Positions 1 through 6,256 of a DNA stretch of 7,091 nucleotides are shown here, in pieces. The position numbers and the translations under genes were made by a program. Position 1 is the first letter of the stretch. Each line of letters begins with the position of its first letter. Location: assembly GCA_019689515.1 (NCBI GenBank), contig JADGHI010000191.1, positions 1 to 7,091 of the forward strand, written 5' to 3'. Below the pieces are notes generated by a model. It had not been told where the DNA came from, did not search any database, and was given only the letters and a program-made list of their open reading frames with translations. The DNA comes from Acetobacteraceae bacterium. GTDB taxonomy: Bacteria > Pseudomonadota > Alphaproteobacteria > Acetobacterales > Acetobacteraceae.

Positions 1-1
1 G

Positions 2-1090
2 CGCTACCCGCTGGTGCTGATGCTCGAGCCGCTGTTCAAGTGCAACCTGGCCTGCGCCGGCTGCGGCAAGATCGACTATCCGGCCCCGATCCTGAACCGC
101 CGCCTCTCCTATGAGGAGTGCATGGAGGCGGTGGACGAGTGCGGCGCGCCGGTGGTGGCGATCGCCGGCGGCGAGCCGCTGCTGCACAAGGAGATGCCGC
201 GGATCGTGGAGGGCTGCCTGGACCGCGGCAAGGTGGTGATCCTCTGCACCAACGCGCTCCTGCTCGAGAAGCAGCTCGACAAGTTCAGGCCGCATCCGCG
301 CCTGACCCTCGACATCCACCTCGACGGCGACCGCGAGCAGCACGACTGGGCGGTGAGCCAGAAGGGCGTGTACGACCGCGCCGTGAAGGCGTTGAAGGCG
401 GCGCGCGCGAAGGGCTTCCGCGTCGCGATCAACTGCACGCTGTTCAACAACGCCGATCCCGATCGGATGGCGCGCTTCTTCGACGACGTCACCGCGATGG
501 GCGTGGACGCCATCATGGTCTCGCCGGGCTATGCCTATGAGCGCGCGCCGGACCAGGAGCACTTCCTCAGCCGGCGCCGCACCAAGGAACTGTTCCGGGC
601 GATCTTCGCACGCGGCAAGGGGAGGGGGTGGCAGTTCGGCAATTCGCCCCTGTTCCTCGACTTCCTCGCCGGCAACCAGAACTACCGCTGCACGCCCTGG
701 GGCAACCCGACGCGCAACATCTTCGGCTGGCAGCGCCCCTGTTACCTGATCGGCGAGGGCTACGCGAAGAGCTTCCGTGAGCTGATGGAGGAGACCGACT
801 GGGACTCCTACGGCACCGGGAACTACGAGAAGTGCGCCAACTGCATGGTGCACTCGGGCTACGAGGCGACGGCGGTGATGGACGCGGTCCGGCGGCCCTG
901 GAAGCTGGTCATGGCGGCGCTGCGCGGGCCGCGCACCGAGGGGCCGATGGCGCCCGAGATCCCGCTCGAAGGCCAGCGCCCGGCGGAATACGTGTTCTCA
1001 CGCCATGTGGAGAAGGCGCTCGCCGAGGAGCAGGAGCGGCAGAAGCGCGAGCGGGAGCAGGCGGCCGCGCCCCAGATCGCGGCCGAGTAG
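2..1090 (+). CDS. hpnH: HpnH, adenosylhopane synthase (radical SAM), 5'-truncated by the window edge
   Basis: Radical SAM enzyme that adds a 5'-deoxyadenosyl group to hopene (diploptene), giving adenosylhopane, the first side-chain step of extended hopanoids. Reading in frame from base 2, 362 residues are visible, starting RYPLVLMLEPLFKCNLACAG. The [4Fe-4S] motif CX3CX2C is at visible residues C14, C18 and C21, followed by the GGEP SAM-binding motif (AIAGGEPLL), the family block VSPGYAYERAPDQEHF and a late CXXC at about C278/C281 (EKCANC). GTG at 14 is not the real start: the family-like sequence RYPL lies before it, and HpnH proteins are about 380 residues, so roughly 20-25 N-terminal residues are missing off the left edge. 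The C-terminus is a charged helix-like tail rich in E, R, K and Q. Its last 93 bp overlap the convergent hpnG. The family assignment is secure from conserved blocks; the reaction is known from the family. Confidence 0.96.
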   Translation, partial: RYPLVLMLEPLFKCNLACAGCGKIDYPAPILNRRLSYEECMEAVDECGAPVVAIAGGEPLLHKEMPRIVEGCLDRGKVVILCTNALLLEKQLDKFRPHPRLTLDIHLDGDREQHDWAVSQKGVYDRAVKALKAARAKGFRVAINCTLFNNADPDRMARFFDDVTAMGVDAIMVSPGYAYERAPDQEHFLSRRRTKELFRAIFARGKGRGWQFGNSPLFLDFLAGNQNYRCTPWGNPTRNIFGWQRPCYLIGEGYAKSFRELMEETDWDSYGTGNYEKCANCMVHSGYEATAVMDAVRRPWKLVMAALRGPRTEGPMAPEIPLEGQRPAEYVFSRHVEKALAEEQERQKREREQAAAPQIAAE

Positions 1091-1846
1091 CGCGACGGCG
1101 CGGGCGAGGGCGGCGAGCGCGGCGCGGCTGCGCGCGGCGACGCGGAGCAGGTCCGCGAGGTCCCCCGGGCGGCGGGCCAGCCCGCGCAGCACGGCCAGCG
1201 GATCGGCCCGGCCCTCGGCGGTGAGGCCGGCGAGCGCGGCGGGCGGGATGCGCTCGGCGGCGGTGTCGGCGACGGCACGCAGCGCGGCGAAAGGCAGCCT
1301 GTGCGCGGCGGCGAAGGCGGCGGCCGGCTCGGATTCAAGATCCACGGCCAGGCTGCCGCCGGTCGCCGCGCGGAGTGCTCGCTTGGCAGCGGGATCGGCT
1401 GCGACGGAGGCAGCGCCGGCGAGCGGGCCAGGGCGTGCGCCGGTGATGGCGGCGAGGGCGGCGGACCAGGTGGCATCGGCGGGGTAGCGCGCTCCCTCGG
1501 CACTGCGTAGTTCAGTGGCGATGAGCAGGTCGCCCGGCCGCAGCGCGGGGTCGAGCGCGCCGGCGATGCCGAAGCTGAGGACCGCCGCGGCCGCGGGCCG
1601 CCGTTCGCTTCCTCGGGCTTGCGCTTCGAAGGGCCCGGCCGCGTGGCTCGGCCGGTTTGCCGCGTCGCCGGAGCGTCGCTGGCCGTTGGTGTCCGGGTCG
1701 CCAGCGGCCGCCCACGCCTCCAGGAGCCGCGCCGCCCGCCGCGGATCGCCGCCCGTACAGACTACCGCCACGCCCTCCGGCAGCAGCGCCGCTTCGCGCC
1801 GCATGCCGACGACGACCAATAGCGGCGGCGCGGCGGCGGCGGTCAC
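998..1846 (-). CDS. hpnG: HpnG, adenosylhopane nucleosidase/phosphorylase
   Basis: PNP/MTA-nucleosidase-like enzyme that releases adenine from adenosylhopane to give (phospho)ribosylhopane, the step after HpnH. The GTG start at 1846 overlaps the shc stop as GTGA; no clear Shine-Dalgarno precedes it, so translation probably depends on coupling to shc. 282 residues are predicted, longer than the roughly 210-250 I expect. Visible blocks: N-terminal strand LLVVVGMRREAALL (9-22), VVCTGGDP (28-35), VLSFGIAGALDPALRPGDLL (89-108), VDLESE (168-173, where the nucleosidase family has its ES/E substrate-binding motif) and LRAVADTA with D194 as candidate catalytic Asp. Two oddities account for the extra length. 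About 35 residues (roughly 46-84) of Arg/Ala/Gly/Pro-rich sequence sit between the first strand pair and the FGIAG block. The last 30 residues (253-282) lie antisense to hpnH and include a leucine-rich run. The family call is firm; activity with the insert is unproven. Confidence 0.9.
   Translation of the reverse strand: MTAAAAPPLLVVVGMRREAALLPEGVAVVCTGGDPRRAARLLEAWAAAGDPDTNGQRRSGDAANRPSHAAGPFEAQARGSERRPAAAAVLSFGIAGALDPALRPGDLLIATELRSAEGARYPADATWSAALAAITGARPGPLAGAASVAADPAAKRALRAATGGSLAVDLESEPAAAFAAAHRLPFAALRAVADTAAERIPPAALAGLTAEGRADPLAVLRGLARRPGDLADLLRVAARSRAALAALARAVALLGRDLGRGRLLPLALLPLLLLGERLLHMA
1595..1711 (-). other. In-frame insert within hpnG (about 35-39 codons)
   Basis: This segment encodes HpnG residues about 46-84, beginning AAAGDPDTNGQRRSGDAANR. 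From memory of the family, the VCTGGDP block and the FGIAG block are separated by only a short helix, so this stretch looks inserted. It is low in hydrophobic residues and looks like translated non-coding DNA. It uses more A/T-ending codons (CGA twice, CAA, GCA, GGA, GAA, GCT) than its surroundings. It contains a perfect 7-bp inverted repeat, CCGGCCG/CGGCCGG, at 1635-1641 and 1649-1655, and a second, CGCTGGC/GCCAGCG, at 1677-1683 and 1700-1706. No target-site duplication was recognised. It could be a small in-frame repeat element or merely a lineage-specific surface loop. The edges are approximate. Confidence 0.5.
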
Positions 1847-3843
1847 AGCCCGTGCGGTACCGTGCGCGAATTGCTGCGTTTCAGGGCGCGCAGCCGGGCG
1901 AGCGCCCAGACCGGGAAGATCTGCCGGTAGCCGTGGTAGCGAAGATAGAACACGCGCGGGAAGCCGGTGCCGGTATAGGCTTCCTCCGGCCAAGTCCCGT
2001 CCGGTTGCTGGGTGCGCAGCAGGAAGGCCATGCCGCGCTCCACCGCCGGGTCGTCCACCGCGCCGGCGGCCATCAGCGCGAGTAGCGCCCAGGCGGTCTG
2101 GGAGGCGGTGCTTGGCGAGGCCTGCGGTCGCCCGTCGCGGTGCAGCGCGTAGCTTGCCCCGTCCTCGCCCCAGCCGCCATCGGGGTTCTGCCGCGACTTC
2201 AGCCACGCCACCGCGCGCCGCATCGGCGGGGCGTCCGGCGGCAGGCCCGCCGCGTTCAGCGCGGTCACCACCGACCAGGTGCCATAGACGTAGTTCACGC
2301 CCCAGCGGCCGAACCAGGACCCGTCCGGCTCCTGCTCGCGCAGCAGCCAGTCGGTCGCCCGCGCGACGACCGGGTCCTCGGGCCCGTTGCCGAGCTTCGC
2401 GAGCATGGCGAGGCACCGGCCCGTCACGTCCGCGGTCGGCGGATCGAGCAGGGCGCCATGGTCGGAGAAGGGGATGTTGTTCAGCGCGTGGTGCTCGTTG
2501 TCGGCGTCGAAGGCGCCCCAGCCGCCGCTGCGCGACTGCACGCCGCGGATCCATTCCGTGGCGCGGTCGATGGCGGTGTCCACCTCGGCGCCTTGCAGCA
2601 GGCCGGTGGAGCGGGCGCGGTCCAGCGCCAGCACCGCGACGGCGGTGTCGTCCACGTCGGGGTAGTGCGGATTGGCGTACTGGAAGGCCCAGCCGCCAGG
2701 CCGCACGCCGGGGCGCTGCCAGGCCCAGTCGCCGACCACGTCGAGCACCTGCCGCGGCAGCAGCCAGCGCAGCCCTTCGCGCGCGGCTTTCTCGGCGCGC
2801 GGGTCGCCGGTCTCCAGCAGGGCGTGGCAGGCCAGCGCGGTGTCCCAGACCGGCGAGAGGCAGGGCTGGACGTAGATCTCGCCGTCCGCGCGCTCCGTCA
2901 CCAGCTTCTCGATGGCGGCGCGGGCGGTGCGCGGCCGCGGATCGTCCTCCGGGATGCCGAGGCAGCGATACATCAGCAGCGCGTTGACCATCGCCGGGAA
3001 GATGGCACCGAGGCCATCCTCGCCGTTTAGCCGCTCGGTGACGAACTGCTCGGCCAGCGCCTCCGCCCGCCGGCGTGGGCCCGCCGGGAACAGGTGCTGC
3101 ATCGGCTGGAGCACCCGGTCCAGGGCGCGGAACAGGGTCGCCCAGGGCTCCTTCTCATGCTCCCCGCCCGGCCAGCGGCGCACCTTTTCGGGCGGCTCCA
3201 GAAACAGCTCGCGGACGCTCACGCCGCGCGGATTCACAGCCCTCGGGCGGTGTGCCTGCACCACGAGCAGCGGCACCAGCACCGTGCGGGCCCAGTAGGA
3301 GATCTTCGCGATGTGGAAGGGGAACCACCGCGGCAGCAGCATGATCTCCGGCGGCATGACCGGCACGGCGCGCCACGGCACCTCACCGAACAGGGCGAGG
3401 GCGATGCGGGTGAACACGTTGCAGCGCGCCGCGCCGCCCGCCGCGCGGATCGCCTCGCGGGCGCGGCGCATGTGCGGCGCTTCCGGGTCGTCGCCGATCA
3501 GCTTGAGGGCGAAGTAGGCCTTCACGCTGCACGAGACGTCGAGCGCGCCGCCGTGGAACAGCGGCCAGCCACCGTGCTCCGGCGACTGCAGGCGGCGGAG
3601 GTAGCGCGCGAACCGGGCCTCGCGCTCCGGCGGATCGGGTTCGCCGAGGAAGTGGCGCAGAAGGACATACTCGGCGGGGATGGTGGCGTCCGCTTCCAAT
3701 TCGAAGGCCCAGTGCCCATCCGGGCGCTGCTCCGCGAGCAGCGCCGCCGTGCCACGTTCCACCGCCGCGTCCAGCGGGTCACCGCCAATGAGATCTGCCG
3801 GCGCGGCGAGCGCCGAAGATGGGAGATTCTGAATCTTCGACAT
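1843..3843 (-). CDS. shc: Squalene-hopene cyclase
   Basis: Membrane-bound class II triterpene cyclase (also called hpnF) that turns squalene into hopene and hopanol, the committed hopanoid step. ATG at 3843 gives MSKIQNLPSS and 666 residues, within the usual 630-720. The open frame continues upstream of this ATG, but that part lacks family sequence. The catalytic acid motif DXDD is intact as D396-V-D398-D399 (PHYPDVDDTAV). The active-site block SPVWDT is at 330-335. QW-type repeats are visible at about 39-45 (QRPDGHW), 86-93, 436-442 (QSRSGGW), 504-510 (QEPDGSW), 552-558 (QNPDGGW) and 612-618 (QQPDGTW). The C-terminal signature YTGTGFPRVFYLRYHGYRQI is at 623-642. An AGGGA at 3857-3861 lies about 13 nt before the ATG, too far to be a good ribosome site. 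The gene follows hpnB after 155 bp and overlaps hpnG by 4 bp. No key residue is missing. Confidence 0.98.
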   Translation of the reverse strand: MSKIQNLPSSALAAPADLIGGDPLDAAVERGTAALLAEQRPDGHWAFELEADATIPAEYVLLRHFLGEPDPPEREARFARYLRRLQSPEHGGWPLFHGGALDVSCSVKAYFALKLIGDDPEAPHMRRAREAIRAAGGAARCNVFTRIALALFGEVPWRAVPVMPPEIMLLPRWFPFHIAKISYWARTVLVPLLVVQAHRPRAVNPRGVSVRELFLEPPEKVRRWPGGEHEKEPWATLFRALDRVLQPMQHLFPAGPRRRAEALAEQFVTERLNGEDGLGAIFPAMVNALLMYRCLGIPEDDPRPRTARAAIEKLVTERADGEIYVQPCLSPVWDTALACHALLETGDPRAEKAAREGLRWLLPRQVLDVVGDWAWQRPGVRPGGWAFQYANPHYPDVDDTAVAVLALDRARSTGLLQGAEVDTAIDRATEWIRGVQSRSGGWGAFDADNEHHALNNIPFSDHGALLDPPTADVTGRCLAMLAKLGNGPEDPVVARATDWLLREQEPDGSWFGRWGVNYVYGTWSVVTALNAAGLPPDAPPMRRAVAWLKSRQNPDGGWGEDGASYALHRDGRPQASPSTASQTAWALLALMAAGAVDDPAVERGMAFLLRTQQPDGTWPEEAYTGTGFPRVFYLRYHGYRQIFPVWALARLRALKRSNSRTVPHGL
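3814..3839 (-). promoter_or_regulatory. Inverted repeat over the first codons of shc
   Basis: Perfect 7-bp arms CGAAGAT (3814-3820) and ATCTTCG (3833-3839) flank 12 nt, covering shc codons 2 to 10. A competing near-perfect palindrome, AGATTCTGAATCT (3824-3836), lies inside. The segment is clearly AT-richer than the rest of the window. In the mRNA either hairpin would sit just after the start codon and could affect initiation; as DNA it could be a binding dyad. A regulatory role is inference only, and AT-rich early codons are common for keeping the start accessible. Confidence 0.3.
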
Positions 3844-3998
3844 GATGTTGGTTCGGTCCCTGAGGGGCGACCATAGTCCGGGACGCGAGGCCGCCATAGG
3901 CCGGGGGAGAGCGAATGCCGCCCTACGGCTCCGATTGCGGCAAGGTGCGACAGCGACGGGCTGGGGTGGACGGCCGGCCGAAGCGGCGCCTGTCGGCC
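3844..3998 (-). promoter_or_regulatory. hpnB-shc intergenic region (155 bp), possible shc leader or promoter
   Basis: Non-coding gap between the hpnB stop and the shc start, the only sizeable gap in the minus-strand block. It holds a weak AGGGA (3857-3861), a near-repeat pair around CCATAG (3866-3902), the palindrome CGGCCGGCCG (3971-3980), and one arm of a hairpin reaching into the hpnB stop. I see no convincing sigma70 -35/-10 pair: TATGGT and TATGGC are present without a partner at proper spacing. In several known hopanoid clusters this junction holds hpnC, hpnD and hpnE; none is found here. Confidence 0.4.
3866..3902 (-). repeat. Imperfect tandem pair of 14-bp sites upstream of shc
   Basis: On the plus strand GGCGACCATAGTCC (3866-3879) and GGCCGCCATAGGCC (3889-3902) match at 11 of 14 positions with a 23-bp period, about two helical turns. 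They lie 23 and 46 bp upstream of the shc ATG. Such spacing suits a protein binding the same DNA face twice, but the sequence is short and the role is inference. Confidence 0.3.
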
Positions 3999-4009
3999 TC
4001 AGGCGCCGC
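3983..4009 (-). terminator. 10-bp GC hairpin at the end of hpnB (terminator- or attenuator-like)
   Basis: Perfect arms GCGGCGCCTG (3983-3992) and CAGGCGCCGC (4000-4009) flank a 7-nt loop (3993-3999). The right arm covers the last hpnB codons and its TGA (3999-4001). On the minus-strand transcript the stem is followed by only two U residues, so it is not a classical intrinsic terminator. It may instead slow polymerase, stabilise the hpnAB mRNA 3' end or give partial read-through into shc. Confidence 0.4.
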
Positions 4010-5165
4010 CGGCCCGGGAGGGATCGGCCCGCGGGCCTGGCTCGCCCTTCCACATTCCGCCGCGCCCGCGTGCCTCCTGCCAAGCGGAGTCCAGAGTGAA
4101 GAGCATGTACGTCGCCGCGATTCCCGGCAGTGCCAGCCCCCAGGCCGGCGAGAGGCCGTAGCGCCGCAGCATCGGGACGAACGCCCCGGCCATGGCGAGC
4201 CAGGTCGCCGCGCCGATCGCGCGCGCGGCCGAGTCGCTTCCGACCAGGACGAGCGCCGGCGGCGCGAGGAAGACGAGCGCCAGGGCGAGCAGTATCCCCA
4301 CCAGCGCCAGCGGGTTGTACCCGAGCTGCGCATAGGCCGTGCGCGCGACCATGCGCCGGATCCCGTCGAGGCCCTGATAGCCGCGCAGGCTGATGACCCG
4401 GTCGGTCAGGCCGATCCAGATCGGCCCCTGCGCCTTCATCTGCCGGGCGAGCGAGCAGTCGTCGATGATCTCGCCGCGGATCGGCTCGAGGCCGCCGGCG
4501 CGCTCGAAGGCGGCGCGGCGCAGCAGCACGCAGCCGCCCGCGGCGGCGGCGGTGCGGGCGTTCGGTGCATTGGCCCAGCGGAAGGGGTAGAGCATCTGGA
4601 AGAAGAACACGAAGGCCGGGATCAGCGCCCGCTCGGCCAGGCTCTCGCAGCGCAGCCGCGCCATCAGCGAGACGAGCACCGCGCCGCTGGTCTCCGCCCG
4701 GGCGACGAGGCGGCGGAGGCTGTCCGGGGCGTGGCGGATGTCCGCATCGGTGAAGAGGAGGTAGTCGGCAGGCGCACCGCCGGCGAGGTGGCCGAGGCCC
4801 TGCCGGAGCGCCCAGAGCTTCCCGGTCCAGCCGGCGGGGCGCGGCGCACCCCGGACGATCTCCAGCCGCGGATCGCCGCCCGCCACGGCCTGCGCCGCCT
4901 CCGCCGTCCCGTCCCGGCTGCGGTCGTCCACCAGCACGATGCGGAACGGCCCCGGGTAGTCCTGCGCCAGCAGCCCCGCGACGGTGGCGCCGATCGTCTC
5001 CGCCTCGTCCCGTGCCGGCACGACCACGGCCACCGATGGCCAGCGCGCGGGCTCCGGCAGCGAGGCGGCGTCGCGGTCGTCCACGTCGCAGCGCCAGAAG
5101 CCGCCGCGGCCGAGGAGCAGCACCGCCCAGGCGAGCGCCGCGGCGAGTGCGATCGCGAGGCTCAA
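3999..5165 (-). CDS. hpnB: HpnB, hopanoid-associated glycosyltransferase
   Basis: Family 2-type (GT-A fold) membrane glycosyltransferase of the HpnB group; probably acts on hopanoid head groups, but its donor, acceptor and product are not settled. 388 residues from a TTG start at 5165, which overlaps the hpnA stop as TTGA. No ATG upstream or nearby downstream keeps the N-terminal membrane helix, so TTG is preferred; a G-run about 15 nt upstream is a weak ribosome site. Visible features: N-terminal helix (about 3-19), VAVVVPARDEAETI (45-58), VLVDDRSRDGT (77-87), the metal-binding-type DXD as TDAD (139-142), GEIIDDCSLA (231-240, acceptor/catalytic Asp region), RRMVARTAYAQL (270-281), and hydrophobic segments at about 285-310, 316-333 and 340-358. 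The family-style end GRGGMWKGE (367-375) is followed by a 13-residue tail. Length fits the family. Confidence 0.93.
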   Translation of the reverse strand: MSLAIALAAALAWAVLLLGRGGFWRCDVDDRDAASLPEPARWPSVAVVVPARDEAETIGATVAGLLAQDYPGPFRIVLVDDRSRDGTAEAAQAVAGGDPRLEIVRGAPRPAGWTGKLWALRQGLGHLAGGAPADYLLFTDADIRHAPDSLRRLVARAETSGAVLVSLMARLRCESLAERALIPAFVFFFQMLYPFRWANAPNARTAAAAGGCVLLRRAAFERAGGLEPIRGEIIDDCSLARQMKAQGPIWIGLTDRVISLRGYQGLDGIRRMVARTAYAQLGYNPLALVGILLALALVFLAPPALVLVGSDSAARAIGAATWLAMAGAFVPMLRRYGLSPAWGLALPGIAATYMLFTLDSAWQEARGRGGMWKGEPGPRADPSRAGGA

Positions 5166-6157
5166 CGCGGCAGCATCCCCGCCTGGCGGAACCAGGCCAG
5201 GGCGTCGTCCACGGCCTCGGTCCAGGGGCGGGCGCGGTAGTCCAGCTCCCGCTCGGCCTTGGCGCTGGAGAAGAACATCCGTTGCGCGGCCATGCGCAGG
5301 CCGTCGCGCGTCAGCATCGGCTCGCGCCCGGTCAGGCGCGCCCAGCCCTCGGAGGCGGCGGCGAGCGGCCAGAGCGGCCCGCGCGGCAGGCGGATCGGGT
5401 CGCGCCGCCCGGTCCGGCGCGCGATGTGGCGCAGCAGGTCGCCGAGCCCGACGTCCTGCCCGCCGAGAATGTAGCGGTCGCCGATCTGCCCGCGCTCCAG
5501 CGCCGCGACGCAGCCGGCGGCCACGTCGTCGGCATGGGCCAGGTTGAGGCCGGTATCGACATAGGCTGGCATGCGTCCGCGCGCCGCCTCGAGGATCACT
5601 CGTCCGGTCGGGGTCGGCCTCCGGTCGCGCGGCCCGATCGGGGTGGAGGGATTCACGATCACGGCCGGCAGGCCCTGGTCGCGCACCATTGCCTCCACGG
5701 CCCGTTCCGCGAGCGTCTTGCTGCGCTTGTAGGGGCCGATCGCCTCCTCCGGCCGGGCGGCGTCGGCCTCGTCGGCAGGCGTGCCGTCGGGGCGGGGCTT
5801 CAGCGTGGCGACGCTGCTGACATGCACGACGCGCCGCGCCCCGGCGGCGAGCGCCGCCTCCATCACCGCGCGGGTGCCGCCGACATTGACCCGCTCCATG
5901 CGGTCCGGGTCCGGGACCCAGATGCGGTAGTCCGCGGCGCAATGGACCACGGCCGCACAGCCCGTCGCTGCGGCGCGGACCGAATCCGCGTCGAGCAGAT
6001 CGCCGGGCACGGCCTCCACCGCCAAGCCATCGAGGAGGATGCGCGGCGTTCCGGGCCGGACGAGGGCGCGCACCTCGCGGCCGCTGGCGAGCAGCGCGCG
6101 CGCGATGGCCGAACCGAGGAAGCCGGTGGCGCCGGTCAACAGCACTCGATCGGGCAT
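5162..6157 (-). CDS. hpnA: HpnA, hopanoid-associated NAD(P)-dependent sugar epimerase/dehydratase
   Basis: Extended short-chain dehydrogenase (SDR) of the HpnA group, related to nucleotide-sugar epimerases and dihydroflavonol reductases; thought to serve hopanoid side-chain formation, with the exact substrate unknown. 331 residues from ATG at 6157, MPDRVLLTGATGFLGSAIAR. The Rossmann motif GATGFLG is at 9-15, the catalytic-type Ser in VHVSSVATLK (111-120) and the YXXXK pair as Y143/K147 (GPYKRSK). Other family blocks are VNPSTPIGPRD (168-178) and YVDTGLNLAHADDVA (199-213). The start is supported by GGAG (plus-strand CTCC at 6161-6164), though the 3-nt spacer is short; upstream sequence in frame is not family-like. 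It is first in the minus-strand block and overlaps hpnB by 4 bp, indicating co-translation. Confidence 0.95.
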   Translation of the reverse strand: MPDRVLLTGATGFLGSAIARALLASGREVRALVRPGTPRILLDGLAVEAVPGDLLDADSVRAAATGCAAVVHCAADYRIWVPDPDRMERVNVGGTRAVMEAALAAGARRVVHVSSVATLKPRPDGTPADEADAARPEEAIGPYKRSKTLAERAVEAMVRDQGLPAVIVNPSTPIGPRDRRPTPTGRVILEAARGRMPAYVDTGLNLAHADDVAAGCVAALERGQIGDRYILGGQDVGLGDLLRHIARRTGRRDPIRLPRGPLWPLAAASEGWARLTGREPMLTRDGLRMAAQRMFFSSAKAERELDYRARPWTEAVDDALAWFRQAGMLPR

Positions 6158-6256
6158 GGTCTCCGCGGGACGGGAAGGGGCCTCTGCCGAACGTGTCGCC
6201 GGGAGGCGCCCCGATGTCCAGTCGCGGCGCGGCCGCGCCGTGCTAATTGCCAAAGC
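6158..6256. promoter_or_regulatory. Divergent hpnA/hpnM intergenic region
   Basis: 99 bp separate the two start codons, so promoters for the leftward hpnAB-shc-hpnG block and for rightward hpnM should lie here or extend into the genes. The only AT-rich stretch is GCTAATTGCCAAAG (6242-6255) just before hpnM. GCTAAT would match a -10 at 4 of 6 positions but has no -35 at the right spacing; on the minus strand TTGGCA (6248-6253) could be a -35 for hpnA but no good -10 follows. Only the hpnA ribosome site GGAG is clear; hpnM has no clear one. Confidence 0.5.
6225..6240. repeat. 16-bp perfect palindrome in the divergent promoter region
   Basis: CGGCGCGGCCGCGCCG reads identically on both strands. 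It ends 16 bp before the hpnM ATG and lies 67 bp upstream of the hpnA ATG. The position would suit an operator acting on both directions. Long GC palindromes also arise by chance in such GC-rich DNA, so a regulatory role is only inferred. Confidence 0.35.

Noticed and set aside
1515..2987. A 490-codon plus-strand open frame antisense to hpnG and shc
   Set aside because: It lies opposite the fully conserved cyclase, is extremely Arg/Ala/Pro/Ser-rich, and shows no recognisable domain; long antisense frames are expected in such GC-rich DNA.
3844..4083. An 80-codon N-terminal extension of shc
   Set aside because: It would overlap hpnB, is Arg/Pro/Ala-rich without cyclase similarity, and ATG at 3843 gives a normal-length protein.
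3915..5240. A 441-codon plus-strand open frame opposite hpnB
   Set aside because: Same reasons: antisense to a gene with clear family motifs, and a composition typical of a shadow frame.
5166..5942. A long N-terminal extension of hpnB inside hpnA
   Set aside because: It is the shifted shadow of hpnA with no glycosyltransferase sequence; the TTG at 5165 fits the family start and the 4-bp overlap.
5012..6256. Upstream in-frame extension of hpnM across hpnA
   Set aside because: It is antisense to hpnA; the ATG at 6257 is followed at once by a proper signal peptide, so the extension is not needed.
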